DNA of 64,000 bases from G039954875 sp039954875 (GCA_039954875.1 CP157202.1:620001-684000), one strand, 5' to 3'; positions 49,467 to 60,686 are shown, numbered from the stretch's first letter. Program-made: numbers and translations. Notes: a model not told the origin generated them from the letters alone.

Positions 49467-50756
49467 TCATAGATTGGGTGAAGGTAAGGCTATAGTATCG
49501 AAACCCATGTAAGGAACCAAGACTTTGGGAAGTTTGATCTGATCGGCCGTTTGATTGTTTTCCAACAAGGTGGATAGTATCCTAGGTATAGCTAAAGCGC
49601 TGCCGTTGAGGGAATGGCAAAGGTGTATCTTACCTTCATAGGTACGGTATCGTAGCCGGAGACGATGGGTTTGAAAGTCGGTACAATTGGACACTGAGCT
49701 AACCTCTAACCATCTTTTTTGAGCAACTGCATAGACCTCAAAATCGTAGGTCATAGCTGAAGTGAATCCCATATCCCCCCCACAAATCTGTAAGATGCGA
49801 AAAGGTAGTTCCAGAGTCTGCAACAGACCTTTGACATACTCTGTCATCTCATCTAAGGCTATATAGGAGGCCTCGGGAGTAGTAATTTGTACGATTTCAA
49901 CTTTGTCGAATTGATGGAGACGATTCAAGCCACGAACGTGCGCACCATAGGAGCCTGCCTCGCGCCGGAAACAAGGGGTGTGAGTAGTGGCCTTGACGGG
50001 AAGTTCGGATTCTGACAAGATCCGACCGTGATAGCAATTGACCAAGGGGACTTCTCCAGTAGGAATCAAGTAGAGGTTATCCTTTTCGATCTGGTACATC
50101 TGGCCTTCTTTGTCGGGGATCTGACCAGTGGCATAGCCCGAATCTTCATTGACGAGATAGGGGAGCGCATACTCGAGATAACCGGCTTGTCTGTTCTGAT
50201 CTAAAAAGTATTGGATCAGGCTGCGTTGTAAGCGAGCACCCCACCCAATATAAACGGGAAATCCAGTCCCAGTGAGTTTTCCTCCCAACTCGAGGTCGAA
50301 AAGCTGAAATTTTTTAGCCAGCTCCCAATGGGGGAGTACTGTATCATCTATCGAAGGGATATCCCCCTCTTGATGGACGATCTCATTATCATCAGCGCTT
50401 CGGCCTTTTTTTACTTGCCCGGCAGGAATATTGGGAATCTGGAGGAGCTTTTCTGACAGTGCTCCAGTGATATCGGTCAAACACTCGCCGAGAATTTTGG
50501 TCTCTTCTTTCAAACGCATGAACTCCTGGCGGAAAACTTCAGTTTTGTCTTTTTTACCAGCTTTGAAAAGGGTACCTATCTGACTGGAAAGTTGATTCGA
50601 TTGTGCCAAGAGGTTATTTAATTTAAATTGAGTTTTTCTTTTTTTTTCATCGAGCATCAAAATATCATCAATCCAATCGGTTTGCGCAAAATGACGTTTA
50701 TCTAGGCCTATCAAAATCTTCTCTTTATGCTCACGGATGAAGGAGGCTTGCAGCAT
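49467..50756 (-). CDS. serS: Seryl-tRNA synthetase
   Basis: Class II synthetase charging serine tRNAs, including the tRNA-Ser seen here. The 429 residues have the long N-terminal coiled-coil arm (about 25-110) that binds the variable arm, then motif 2 FRREAGSYGAHVRGLNRLHQFDKVEI, which has Bacteroidetes-type AHVRGLNRLHQF, and motif 3 LNGSALAIPRILSTLLENNQ. Length is normal. Confidence 0.97.
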   Translation of the reverse strand: MLQASFIREHKEKILIGLDKRHFAQTDWIDDILMLDEKKRKTQFKLNNLLAQSNQLSSQIGTLFKAGKKDKTEVFRQEFMRLKEETKILGECLTDITGALSEKLLQIPNIPAGQVKKGRSADDNEIVHQEGDIPSIDDTVLPHWELAKKFQLFDLELGGKLTGTGFPVYIGWGARLQRSLIQYFLDQNRQAGYLEYALPYLVNEDSGYATGQIPDKEGQMYQIEKDNLYLIPTGEVPLVNCYHGRILSESELPVKATTHTPCFRREAGSYGAHVRGLNRLHQFDKVEIVQITTPEASYIALDEMTEYVKGLLQTLELPFRILQICGGDMGFTSAMTYDFEVYAVAQKRWLEVSSVSNCTDFQTHRLRLRYRTYEGKIHLCHSLNGSALAIPRILSTLLENNQTADQIKLPKVLVPYMGFDTIALPSPNL

Positions 50757-50879
50757 GGGGAAATATTTTTATTCAACAAAAATATCATAATTTTATGTCT
50801 TAGATTAGCTTGATTTTGACAATCAACAATGATGCTATATAAGCAGGGTTGTCTATTTACTTTACTAAATTTTCCTCTT

Positions 50880-52695
50880 GTTTTAATACTTGCATGATAG
50901 TATTTGAAATACATCGGATCAGTCGATACGTTACTGTGGGGTCCTTTACATCGACGTATCTACGCTCAGCCATTTTTTTCTACTCGGCTTGATCCCTTTT
51001 ATGTTATTTTTATTAGTATATTATTTGTTGAGGAAACGGAGTTTTTTTCTGTTTGTACTAGTGCTTTATATGTCACTTAGTTTGATCCTATTTACGATAT
51101 ATTTTTTAATTTTTGAATAGTTTCGTTATCACTTGTCCCCGTTTGTGTTTCGGTTGGTATTTGAGGCATGCCCCGAGGGTGTTTTATAGTTCCATGATAA
51201 TCTGTACATTCGATAGTTAGTTTGTCTTTGTCACTTTGCTAGTGATTTTAGAGGCTGGTTTGCTATTTTTAGTGAAATTCCTAGTAAAAAAGATTCACGA
51301 TTCGTATATCAGTGTTATAATAGGGATCTTTATTTTCATGTTAATTTTTAGTCATTTAATCCATATTTAGGCAGATGGTATATATTGCAGCTTACTTACT
51401 AAGATCAGAGCGATATATACGCTGTACTATACCTTCACGGCTAAAAGCTTCTTGGGGAAAAATAGGTTAGTCATCTGTAAAAGATGCTCAAGTCAATATG
51501 GCGCTTTAAGATATGAGCAAGATTCAGGACATTTAATATTCCTTACAGAAAATGACCTTTGATGATCAAAAGGTGAAATAAAAGAATATTTTCTATATCG
51601 TAATCGATTATTGATGATTTGACTGTTTGGAGAGCATCATGATATCTCATGTGTATCGGATTACTCAAAAGTCACAATGGTTTAATAACCAATGTGATGA
51701 TTCTATAGGCACTCATGGGAGGATATTTTAGCTCTTTCACGAGATTAATTTTATTTATTGGGATATATTTACATAATAAGAAATTTTACCTGTATTCATA
51801 GATAATTTACAAGAATTGAATGATCCTTTAGGGATATTTCATAACATTTCTTTAATTCGTCTGACTTTCGACCTAAATGTCTTTTAGTAAATCAAAGAGT
51901 TATGCTCGGAATCCAATAAGAAAACACCGCCACAAAAGGATCTGGAGATCATCAACGAATGCCTGAATTCACTAAAAGATATGTATCTAGACCTCAAGAA
52001 AAGCATTTCTTATGATTTTTATTCCATGACTCGGTATACGGTATTAATTATTTTCATAATTTTTCATTTATTTACAATTTTTATTGAGATAACATGAATG
52101 AATTATCTTTGAATAATTAACTTGACCCAATATCTGTATCGAACTACTACAAAAAATGCAATTCATTTCATCGATGGTCTGATCGGTAAAATACTCGAGG
52201 ATATGAAGGATAAAGGTCTCCTTGAACGTATCGTTATTCTTATCACTGGTGATCACAGCGAAGAGTTCAATGACAATAATAAAAACTATTGGTATCACGT
52301 TGGTAATTACACGAAGTATCAAATCCAGACTCCTATGATATAGACAAAGCACCTTAAATTCATACACACCTGGGTCTTCATTTTATGTCACATCTACGAT
52401 TATGAAGGAACATTTGGGTTGCAAAAATAATTTTGATTACTTCTCAGCTACGGGCAGAGTATTTCTGCTACTCGAGAACGGGATGGATTCATCTCGGGTT
52501 ATTCCAAGAATTATACTATCGTGGAGCGAGACCGGATTACTAAGGATTATGCTACTAGGGGTTTTGACATTACAGATCTTCAACTGAAGGATATTCCTAA
52601 CTAGAGCTTCCGAAACGGAAAATTGCTCAAAGTCATCAAAAATCTCAGTAATTTTTATAAAAAATTCATTAGGCCGGGTATGTGCTAAAATACCT
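50880..52695 (+). pseudogene. YejM-like (DUF3413) inner-membrane sulfatase/phosphoethanolamine-transferase family, degraded
   Basis: Membrane-anchored alkaline-phosphatase-superfamily protein of the YejM/PbgA type, which in enterobacteria controls LPS synthesis. Membrane segments are readable near 50980-51110 (LLGLIPFMLFLLVYYLLRKR). Sulfatase-like blocks follow in several frames: AIHFIDGLIGKILEDMKDKG, IVILITGDHSEEFNDNNKNY and YTIVERDRITKDYATRGFD, then GKLLKVIKNLSNFYKK at the end. Many stops interrupt the first two thirds. The GDHSEEF motif corresponds to the family's GDHGEEF. Confidence 0.75.
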
Positions 52696-52734
52696 CATAG
52701 CAGGCTATAGGCTATTGATGTGAGGTGAATATTG

Positions 52735-55068
52735 TCTTTTTTGTATAGCTACCGTACTTGGAATGGTTACAGATTTTGTAGTGCAGATGGTTATTTTCGT
52801 GAATCAAGTCGTTGTGGTCTCCATATTTGGAACATTTTTTATAGACCAACCTTCGTCGTTTCGTTTATGATGTGGCATTTCAGGGCACGGGCAATACCGT
52901 TTTTTTTCCAAGTATTGATATTGTCATCATACAGATTCAAAGCATTAACCAAGTACACTACATAGGTGGTGGGCATGCCATGACGTAATATGTCTGAGAT
53001 CAACTTGGCATAATTCCAATACTCTTTATCGAAGGAACGAGAGAGATTCTTCTATAATGATGCGGTAGCTTCCATTGTCAATAACATACTGGAAGTCGTA
53101 ACGGGTCTTGCTATTTGCGGTATGGTTTTGGATTAGCCAAATCTTTTCTACAGTAGCTAGGAGATTGAAGGACTTTTCTATTTTGCCTATAAATATTTTA
53201 TAAGGAGGACTTCCAGTCAACAAACCGACTACAGCTAACCATTTTTCATAATCGTTCTGAAAACGGAATGCATCGGCTTGCAATTTTTTCGATCTCCTGG
53301 GGACGTTGGACTTATGAAACTATTCAATAAGTGCTTTGAGTTTTTTTGATGTTTTCTTGCTCTTTTTCAGAGGTTACCAACATGCTAATTCTCAAACCAT
53401 CGCGATAGACTATGATGCCTTTGAGTCTTTTTTCCAAGATTCGATATAAATTGCTCCGATCTTTATCTACGCTGACATATGTAGGTAGATTGATTATCGA
53501 GATGATAGAATGGGTCGTGTGCTTCTGTACGATGACTTGCACACCCATACTCGTTTAATCCAATCGATCTACGAAGCTGGATAATCCCAGGGTAGGGGCT
53601 CTGGCTAACATCGATGATACCCGTGGTTTCCATTCAGGTTTTGAATTTATGATGGTACATTTTAAATTTTTTAAAAATATTGCCCAAAGCATTTATAAAA
53701 GCTAATCTATGCTTCACGTCTGCTCGTTCACCTTCCTGCAACGATTATACAAGAGTATGAATATAGGCTCGGTACCTTGTGAGGAAGGGCTCTGTAAGAG
53801 TAAACTTAAGGTATCAGTAGGGGGAGAGGGGTTACGGTGCTGAGGGAAATATTTCGACGCCTGTATCAGATCATTATTTAGTAAAGTTGGTCGATTTTGT
53901 TTTGAAAGCATTTACACGAATCTGAAAGTATTTTCTAAGTTCAGATCAAAGGCCTCAAAAAGTCCTCGATCGATAGCCATGTCGATATAACCGTCAAATT
54001 TGGCCGTGAGCTTGGTGCGCACAATCTCATCAACGATAGCTATAGAAGCTTATCTATAAAATTTCAATCCTAATGCGGATATGGTATCAGCCAGGATAGT
54101 AAAGCCTAGTCCTATTCTACACCCTTTTTTTAAGAGACATGTAGCATATACCAGGTTCTGATCTTGTTTTATTTAATGAAATCGGATTTATAATTTTGAT
54201 ATATTTTATCGATAATCTTCTCTACGGATTCTAGTTCAAGGTCTATCAAATCGTCCATTAGACGCTGGACCTCGTAAATAGTCTCGTAAAATTAGGTGTG
54301 ATCAAATAGGGCTTTAGCAGTGAAGGTAGCTTCTACAAAGCTGTATAAATTAAAGGCGATAAATAGCTAATCATTACCGCCTTGCATAGCTATATCTGAG
54401 CAAGAATTGGTGGAGATTTTTTTTTATAGTTGGGGCACACTAAAGAAGTCGAATAATGGTACTGCCTGGCCCAAAAGATCAAACATCGCTTAGAAGTATT
54501 GTGCATACAACGGATGATGGTATCCCAAAGGGTTTTTGCTCGAATATTCCTTTTGTATTTGGGTTGAGAGTTGTCGATAGGCCAACGCAGGGTATAATTT
54601 ATGTCGTCGACCATAGCGTGGCTTGCATAAATTTTTCGTACATACGTATGGAGACGTTGGCTCCTGTGACTTTTTGAGGTATTGCTTGACTGTGATAAAA
54701 TCCTATACATACGGATGGGCTACATCTATGGTGAGTATTAGCGTACCGCGACGACTATTTTGGGCGACCCACCCGAGTGGTATTGGAAAATCTCTCCATG
54801 GAAAGATACGGTCCCGGTAGTGGTCCCTTTCTTATTGTATACAAACGTATTCTTCAGCCGAATCCGGAGATGTCTACTCCGACGCCACAACGACGTTTGA
54901 ATAATTGAGCAAGTTGTTCGTCTATATACATAATACCTCCTCCATACGAATCGTAAACAAGTGGGGGGGGGCTCAAAGCATATTTGTTGATCTAGATAGT
55001 AGCGGCCAATTCATCCCTATTGAAATATTTCAAACTAGTATCTAAAACTTATTTATAAATATATATAG
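52735..55068 (-). pseudogene. nrdJ: Adenosylcobalamin-dependent (class II) ribonucleotide reductase NrdJ, degraded
   Basis: Class II RNR makes deoxynucleotides with adenosylcobalamin, oxygen-independently. Reading down from 55068 the family's blocks appear in changing frames: YFNRDELAATI and NKYAL; IDEQLAQLFKRRCGVGVDIS; RMYEKFMQATLW; YTLRWPIDNSQPKYK; GLIFWxRQYHYSTS (variant here); MDDLIDLELESVEKIIDKI; RRNISLSTV; RLKGIIVYRDGLR; WLAVVGLLTGSPPYKIF; RYDFQYVIDNGSYRI; and a degraded C-terminal zinc ribbon. About 70-80 codons are missing between NKYAL and IDEQLAQL. Stops and frame changes are numerous, so no enzyme is made. Confidence 0.85.
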
Positions 55069-55329
55069 TGTATTTACCCATATATTAGGAGTATTATCTA
55101 TAATAATAAATATTATTTTAAATAAAAATTAATTACGCGACTTATTTAACAAAAGTATTCTAATATATTTTTTTTTTAAAATAATGCTTGTTGAAAAATA
55201 GGTCCTATGCTTTTTATAATTGAGGTCAAGTTTTTTATAAAAATCTTTCCTCTGTTTGAGAACATATATTTTAAAAGGCCTTATCTTAAATAAGATTATT
55301 TTCTGAATTTATACTCATGATAGTGTTTG

Positions 55330-57200
55330 CTATCGACCTTAAGCATTGTAATATAAGCCTTCACTAGAGAGATCGCTCATCGATAGGTTTTTAGTCTCAA
55401 GACTTGAGTTGGGTTTGAAAGCAGCTTCCTTGCGTACACTCACACTGAACTCGTCGAATACATCTAGATTGACACTATTGTCTTCGAAACCATTTAAGAC
55501 AACGACCAACTGGTCTTGGGATGAGTCATATTGGATGATGAGATTTGTTGTCTTTCGAAACAAATACTTCGCTACCTATAGGGCTTGAGATCCCATCTTC
55601 GTAAAGTGCATAGACTTCATAAAGGTATTAACCATCTTGAAGGACTTTTTATGAGAACGTAGTCTGACCAGCTGGAGTAGTCACTAAGGGCTTCTCGGCT
55701 CTCTTTATCTCAATAACTGCTGAGCTTTATGAGATCGCCCCCTTACGGGTGCTTTCCAACTCAAGGTCACATGCCCTTATTCTTGACCATAGTATCGAGG
55801 TTTCCTACCTGTGGATAGGCATAGGTGTCTATGAGGATCGGTGGTTTATTCACAATACCTCCTGAAATGACCAAAGAGTAGGGTTTATATTCGCTCTTGC
55901 TGAGAGCATCACTTCTTCTCCATTATTACCTTCACTAACTATGGGTAGATCGCGTAAGTCTCGTTCGTGATCTACGATTAACCTAGCCTTATCGGGTTGG
56001 AGAGGCATTTGACTTGTTTGACATTGTCTCGGATGTTGTTTCCAGGCTTGGTTGGTGCTGAAGGGTTTTCAAGATCTTAATGTCTAGGGCGTGCAAATGG
56101 TCTATCTTTATTGTATCTTCAAGTTAAGGTTATTGATCAATCCGATCTTCATGTCGTTTAATAAAATTAGTCTTGCTTCTTCCATGCTTACTTTATGATT
56201 CACTGTGCCTCTCCCCTGAAGTTAAAATATCTAGATAGTAGGCACTGTATTATCCTTGGCTATAATTTCAACCACATCGGGGATACTCGGGGTTATCATG
56301 CCAGGCTAAGGTGACTTCAATCTCGTGCTGGTCTTTATGACTGTTTATGAGCACTATAACCAAGATAGGGGCTTTGTGATCTCAAATGACCTCTAGGGCT
56401 TTAAATACCATCCAAAAGGTCTATACCACACTGGTAATTTAGCTCTTAATTTGGATCTAATTTTCTAGAACTATTCCAAAGTAATGCCTTCATAGTAAGA
56501 GCTAATATAAATTTACTTATATGTTGTTTAACATCTTATTATAATTAAAGCGGATGATCCTGATACAACAGGGCTAGAGCCATATAAGCCCCCAAACAGG
56601 CGTCATAGACCGCGCTGGACTTACCAGCAATGGAAAAAATCTTGTGTCTATCGATATAAATATCGGGTTTGATACGTATATCGTCGGTAGGGATCAATTG
56701 CTAAAACAAATCATCTATACTTTTCTCTGCTAGGCAACCAGAGAGGTTTGATGGTCCCTACCAGGCTTAGACTCTTACTATGCTCAGTGTTACGTTCGTT
56801 CCCTGCAGTCCAAACTGGGATATACCAAGGAACGATGTATTATGCCTCATTTACATTAGTATACCTTAGTCTGTAACGATTAAATTTATAGTTTTATAGT
56901 TTTATAGTTTTATAGTTTACTGATTTTCCGATCTTCCAACCATACCCATCTTCCAAAGATAACTACCCATCCGGTATTACTACCATAAGAATGATCGGAA
57001 ATGATCTCTTCATAATTTTCAAAGACATAGATATATTCTTGAAGTCGATTTTCCAAATTATATACCTTGCTCTCTGTCTCTGGAACCATCCCCTAGGTAT
57101 GTTCAACCCTCATAATCCTTCAAATCCCAGTCCAACACCTAAATCTTTACCTTTTTGAGACCTTAACTTTATATATACTAAATATATAAGCCGATATAGC
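55330..57200 (-). pseudogene. Secreted subtilisin-like peptidase with a type IX secretion C-terminal domain, degraded
   Basis: From 57200 down, relics of a large exported protein. A subtilase block RIKPDIYIDRHKIFSIAGKS with LGAYMALALLYQDHP (about 56560-56690) matches IKPDI...GTSMA..LALLxQxHP of S8 peptidases, with the catalytic Ser region damaged. IEVTLAWHDNPEY (near 56310) follows, as in the domain after S8 catalytic regions. A fibronectin-III-like block VTLSWKAPV ... LYEVYALYEDGISSPIGSEVFV is at 55560-55770. The C-terminus, QDQLVVVLNGFEDNSVNLDVFD (55339-55563), resembles the T9SS sorting domain with LSSEGLYYNA at the end. Stops throughout. Confidence 0.6.
56885..56916 (+). repeat. Four copies of an 8-base repeat
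   Basis: Four perfect TTTATAGT units in a row in the decayed 55-57 kb region. Simple sequence repeat; no role inferred. Confidence 0.9.
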
Positions 57201-57611
57201 ATTGAGATTGCCGGTAAAGACAGACTATCCTATAAAACTTATATCGGATAGGATTGCCCTCCTTGAATCATTTCTGAGTTCATACTCCCAGCCTCTTTCC
57301 TTGGCTATCTTCTTCAGGGTTTATGCTGAAGGCATCACCTCAGGGAGTCCTTTTTTTAATGTATTTAGGTTTTTCAGATCAATATGTTTATCAAAAACTC
57401 CTTGTTTTATTTTGATGTCTGCCCATATAGCTAGCAACTGATCACCAATGTAAATACCGATAAGATAATCTTAAAGTAAATACAATTCATACTTGAATAA
57501 TTTAGTGTATTGATATAGATATAAATCTGTAAAATGACATAAAATATTACATATTTTCTACTATATAGTTATAATATTTAGTTTTTATATAATAAATATT
57601 TTTATTTTTTT
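57201..57611. other. Unassigned AT-rich end of the second graveyard
   Basis: Nothing convincing. An ORF at 57202-57441 on the plus strand lies in a region where the minus strand is the likely old coding strand and has no recognisable content. Confidence 0.5.
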
Positions 57612-58925
57612 TTAATAAAACACAACTAACATAATCCCATCTTGGTCTATGCCGGAGAGCCTAACTGTCTGCAAAGTATTGACATACTCAAGTGCCCAAG
57701 GGGCTTTGATTTTGATGTAGTTTTCTGTGTAACCGTGTATAAAGCCTCCCTTGTTTTCGTTTTCAAATAATACAGTGCGCTTGGTATCAATCTGACTTTC
57801 ATAAAATTGACGGCGTTTTTTAGCCGAAAGCCCGCGGAGCATCTTACTGCGTTTTTGGCGAACCTCTTTGGGCACAATGCCCTCCATATGGATAGCTTCT
57901 GTATGAGCTCTCTCAGAGTAAGTGAATACATGCAGATAAGAGATCTCCAGCTCATGGAGAAAATTATATGTCTCCAAAAAATATCTATCGCTCTCTCCAG
58001 GAAAACCTACGATCACATCTACACCTATACAAGCATGAGGCATAAGTGTTCGTATCCGATACACTTTTTCGAAGTAGAATGCGCTCAGATAACGCCGTCG
58101 CATTTTTTTAAGGATCTCGTCACTGCCTGATTGTAAGGGGATGTGAAAATGCGGCACAAAACGTCGACTTTTTGAAATGAATGTAATAATCTCATCTTTG
58201 AGTAGATTGGGTTCGATCGATGAGATACGGATCCTTCCGATGCCCTCGACTTCTTCTAAAGCTTGGATCAAATCGAAAAAAGTATTTTCATGCCGCTTGT
58301 TGCCAAACTCGCCCTTCCCATAATCGCCGACATTGATCCCCGTCAATACAATCTCCTTGACACCTTTTTGGGCAATCTTCTGAGCGTTTTTCAAAACGTT
58401 TTCCAACGTATCCGAACGCGATATACCACGAGCCAAAGGGATCGTACAATAACTACATTTATAGTCACAACCATCCTGCACCTTCAAAAAGGCACGAGTA
58501 CGATCTCCTAAAGAATAAGACCCAACATAAAAATTAGCCTCTTCTATCTCACAAGAATGCACCTCCACAATAGTTTTTTTAGAAATATCATGGAGGTAAT
58601 CATTGATTTTGAACTTTTCCTTAGCGCCCAAAACTAAATCCACACCCTCGATGCGGGCAAGTTCTTCAGGCTTGAGCTGCGCATAGCAACCTATCGCGAT
58701 GACAAAGGCGTCTGGATTATTTTTCATGGCAGCGCGGACGATACGTCTGAATTCCTTATCAGCATATTCGGTCACCGAACAGGTATTGATGACATATATG
58801 TTTGCAAAGTCTTCAAAAGCCACACGCTCATAATGTTGATCAGTAAATTTCCGTGCAATAGTAGAGGTCTCGGTAAAATTGAGCTTACACCCCAAAGTAT
58901 AGAAAGCGACTTTTGTCTTTTCCAT
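57612..58925 (-). CDS. mtaB: tRNA t6A37 methylthiotransferase
   Basis: Radical-SAM enzyme making ms2t6A at tRNA position 37. The 437 residues have the first iron-sulfur cluster cysteines Cys13 (TLGCKLN), Cys49 (INTCSVT) and Cys80 (IGCYAQL), and the radical-SAM CxxxCxxC of CDYKCSYC (Cys153, 157, 160). GISRSDTLENV and a C-terminal TRAM domain follow. TLGCKLNFTETS at the start is the MtaB version and not MiaB or RimO. A TAnnTTTG element abuts the start, so the message may be nearly leaderless. Confidence 0.94.
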   Translation of the reverse strand: MEKTKVAFYTLGCKLNFTETSTIARKFTDQHYERVAFEDFANIYVINTCSVTEYADKEFRRIVRAAMKNNPDAFVIAIGCYAQLKPEELARIEGVDLVLGAKEKFKINDYLHDISKKTIVEVHSCEIEEANFYVGSYSLGDRTRAFLKVQDGCDYKCSYCTIPLARGISRSDTLENVLKNAQKIAQKGVKEIVLTGINVGDYGKGEFGNKRHENTFFDLIQALEEVEGIGRIRISSIEPNLLKDEIITFISKSRRFVPHFHIPLQSGSDEILKKMRRRYLSAFYFEKVYRIRTLMPHACIGVDVIVGFPGESDRYFLETYNFLHELEISYLHVFTYSERAHTEAIHMEGIVPKEVRQKRSKMLRGLSAKKRRQFYESQIDTKRTVLFENENKGGFIHGYTENYIKIKAPWALEYVNTLQTVRLSGIDQDGIMLVVFY

Positions 58926-58929
58926 CCCG

Positions 58930-58937
58930 CAAAATTA
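58930..58937 (-). promoter_or_regulatory. Possible -7 element abutting mtaB
   Basis: TAATTTTG on the minus strand, 5 bases upstream of the mtaB ATG. In this phylum transcription starts a few bases after this element, so the mRNA would begin at or near the ATG. Confidence 0.4.
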
Positions 58938-59571
58938 ACCTCTTCCATCTTTATATGTAGAATGAAAAAAAACCCTAAAACTCTCATGGTATATTATCAT
59001 TTGACGTTTCCCAACTCATCAAGCGTCTGATTCTGAGAGTTAATAAAATATTAAAAAAAAATAACTGCTAACAAGACAAGTCCTAAGAAAAATATCACAC
59101 TGGTATCCACTGCAAATTAATGGCTTAAGCTAAAAAAAAAAATATCATTAAAGCGATATAAAGCAAAAATAATCTCCAATCAAATCCCTATACAACCCTA
59201 TATATAGTATAAAAGAAAAAAGCATGAGAAAAACCGTATATCAAAGCACACAATCTTATATATAAAATAATCCTAAGATCTAATATATAGAATGCTTCCG
59301 CAAATAATATTCAAGATACTCGCCCCTCCTCATTTGGGATAAATCCTCTTATTGGCCAGCGCAAACATAATGGGTAGAGCTCAATAAAACAAATAAATCA
59401 CTCCAAGATAAATACCCAAAGCCAATAAGTCAACCAAAGGAGTACATAAGATCCACATTTCGATCAAAATGAGTAATAGGCCTTTGACCAAGAGCAACTA
59501 TTAGTTTTTGATCACATTCATAATGAATTTCCCTTTTAGTATCTATATCAAAGGTAAGAAAAGAAAAAATA
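58938..59571 (-). pseudogene. Remnant of a membrane protein
   Basis: Minus strand 59480 to about 59330 reads LVKGLLLILIEMWILCTPLVD and LLALGIYLGVIYLFY, then a stop, then ALPIMFALANKRIYPK and another stop; hydrophobic pieces continue toward 59000. This looks like a former polytopic membrane protein; family unknown. The rest of the interval is AT-rich. Confidence 0.5.
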
Positions 59572-59579
59572 TAAATTTG
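59572..59579 (+). promoter_or_regulatory. Possible -7 element for prfB
   Basis: TAAATTTG matches TAnnTTTG, 22 bases before the chosen prfB start at 59601. No clear -33. Confidence 0.4.
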
Positions 59580-59600
59580 TATCCCCATACAAAAGGAATT

Positions 59601-60686
59601 ATGGTCACACAAGAACAAATTAAAGCGATACATGACCGCGCCAAAACACTATACCAATATCTTGATATCGAAAAGAAATATATCGAGATCACCAACGAAG
59701 AAGAAGAGACCACAGCTCCAGACTTTTGGAAAGACCCTCTAAAGGCCAAAAAGCTAATGAAAACATTATGTACTAAAAAAAAATGGGTAGAAGACTACGA
59801 ACTCGTAAAAACAACTGCCGAAGATTTAGATATCTTGGCAGAGTTATCAAAGGAAGACCAAACTATTGAAGTGGAATTAGAAGCTCAATTTAAAAAAGCT
59901 GAAGCTCTGCTTTCAGATATTGAATTCAGAAACATGCTCTCAGAAGAAGAAGACACTTTAGGAGCCGTATTGCAAATCTCTGCCGGAGCCGGAGGTACTG
60001 AAAGTTGCGATTGGGCTTCGATGCTTATGCGGATGTACCTGATGTGGGGTGAAAAAAATGGATACAAAATGACTGAAATTCATCACCTATCTGGCGAGGT
60101 GGCAGGGATTAAATCAGTCACCTTAGAAGTCGAAGGGCCCTATACCTTCGGTTATCTTAAAGGAGAAAACGGTGTACACCGCCTGGTACGAATTTCCCCA
60201 TTTGACAGCAATGCTAAACGTCATACCTCCTTTGCATCCGTATACGTATACCCCGTTATAGACGATACCATAGAAATCGAAGTCAAAACCTCAGATATCA
60301 CCTGGAATACTTTTCGATCTAGTGGAGCGGGCGGCCAAAATGTAAATAAAGTAGAAACCGGTGTACGGCTACGCCATCAGCCTACAGGTATCACCATCGA
60401 GAATACCGAATCGCGTTCGCAACTTCAAAACAAAGAAAAAGCCTTACAATTGCTCAGATCCCGCATGTACGAAATGGAAAGACAAGAGCGCCATACCAAA
60501 CGAAACGAAATCGAAGCCGGGAAGAAAAAAATAGAATGGGGTTCACAAATACGCAATTATGTCATGCACCCCTATAAACTGGTCAAAGACTTACGAACAG
60601 GCTATGAAACTTCTGATGTAAACGCCGTGATGAATGGAGCAATAGACGCCTTCTTAAAAAACTTCTTGATGGCCATAAACAACTAA
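59601..60686 (+). CDS. prfB: Peptide chain release factor 2
   Basis: Recognises UAA and UGA stops. I use the ATG at 59601 (MVTQEQIKAIHDRAKTLYQY), preceded by AAAGGAATT; the longer reading to 59508 only adds an unrelated leader. The 361 residues contain the stop-recognition SPF in VRISPFDSNAKRH and the catalytic GGQ in SSGAGGQNVNKVETG. Many bacteria encode a programmed +1 frameshift (CTT TGA C) near codon 26; here the codons are TAT CTT GAT ATC in one frame, so the autoregulation is absent. purA ends in TGA, so RF2 is needed. Confidence 0.96.
   Translation: MVTQEQIKAIHDRAKTLYQYLDIEKKYIEITNEEEETTAPDFWKDPLKAKKLMKTLCTKKKWVEDYELVKTTAEDLDILAELSKEDQTIEVELEAQFKKAEALLSDIEFRNMLSEEEDTLGAVLQISAGAGGTESCDWASMLMRMYLMWGEKNGYKMTEIHHLSGEVAGIKSVTLEVEGPYTFGYLKGENGVHRLVRISPFDSNAKRHTSFASVYVYPVIDDTIEIEVKTSDITWNTFRSSGAGGQNVNKVETGVRLRHQPTGITIENTESRSQLQNKEKALQLLRSRMYEMERQERHTKRNEIEAGKKKIEWGSQIRNYVMHPYKLVKDLRTGYETSDVNAVMNGAIDAFLKNFLMAINN

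Noticed and set aside
54963..54971. Nine-G tract
   Set aside because: Lies inside the dead nrdJ gene, so a phase-variation role is not plausible.
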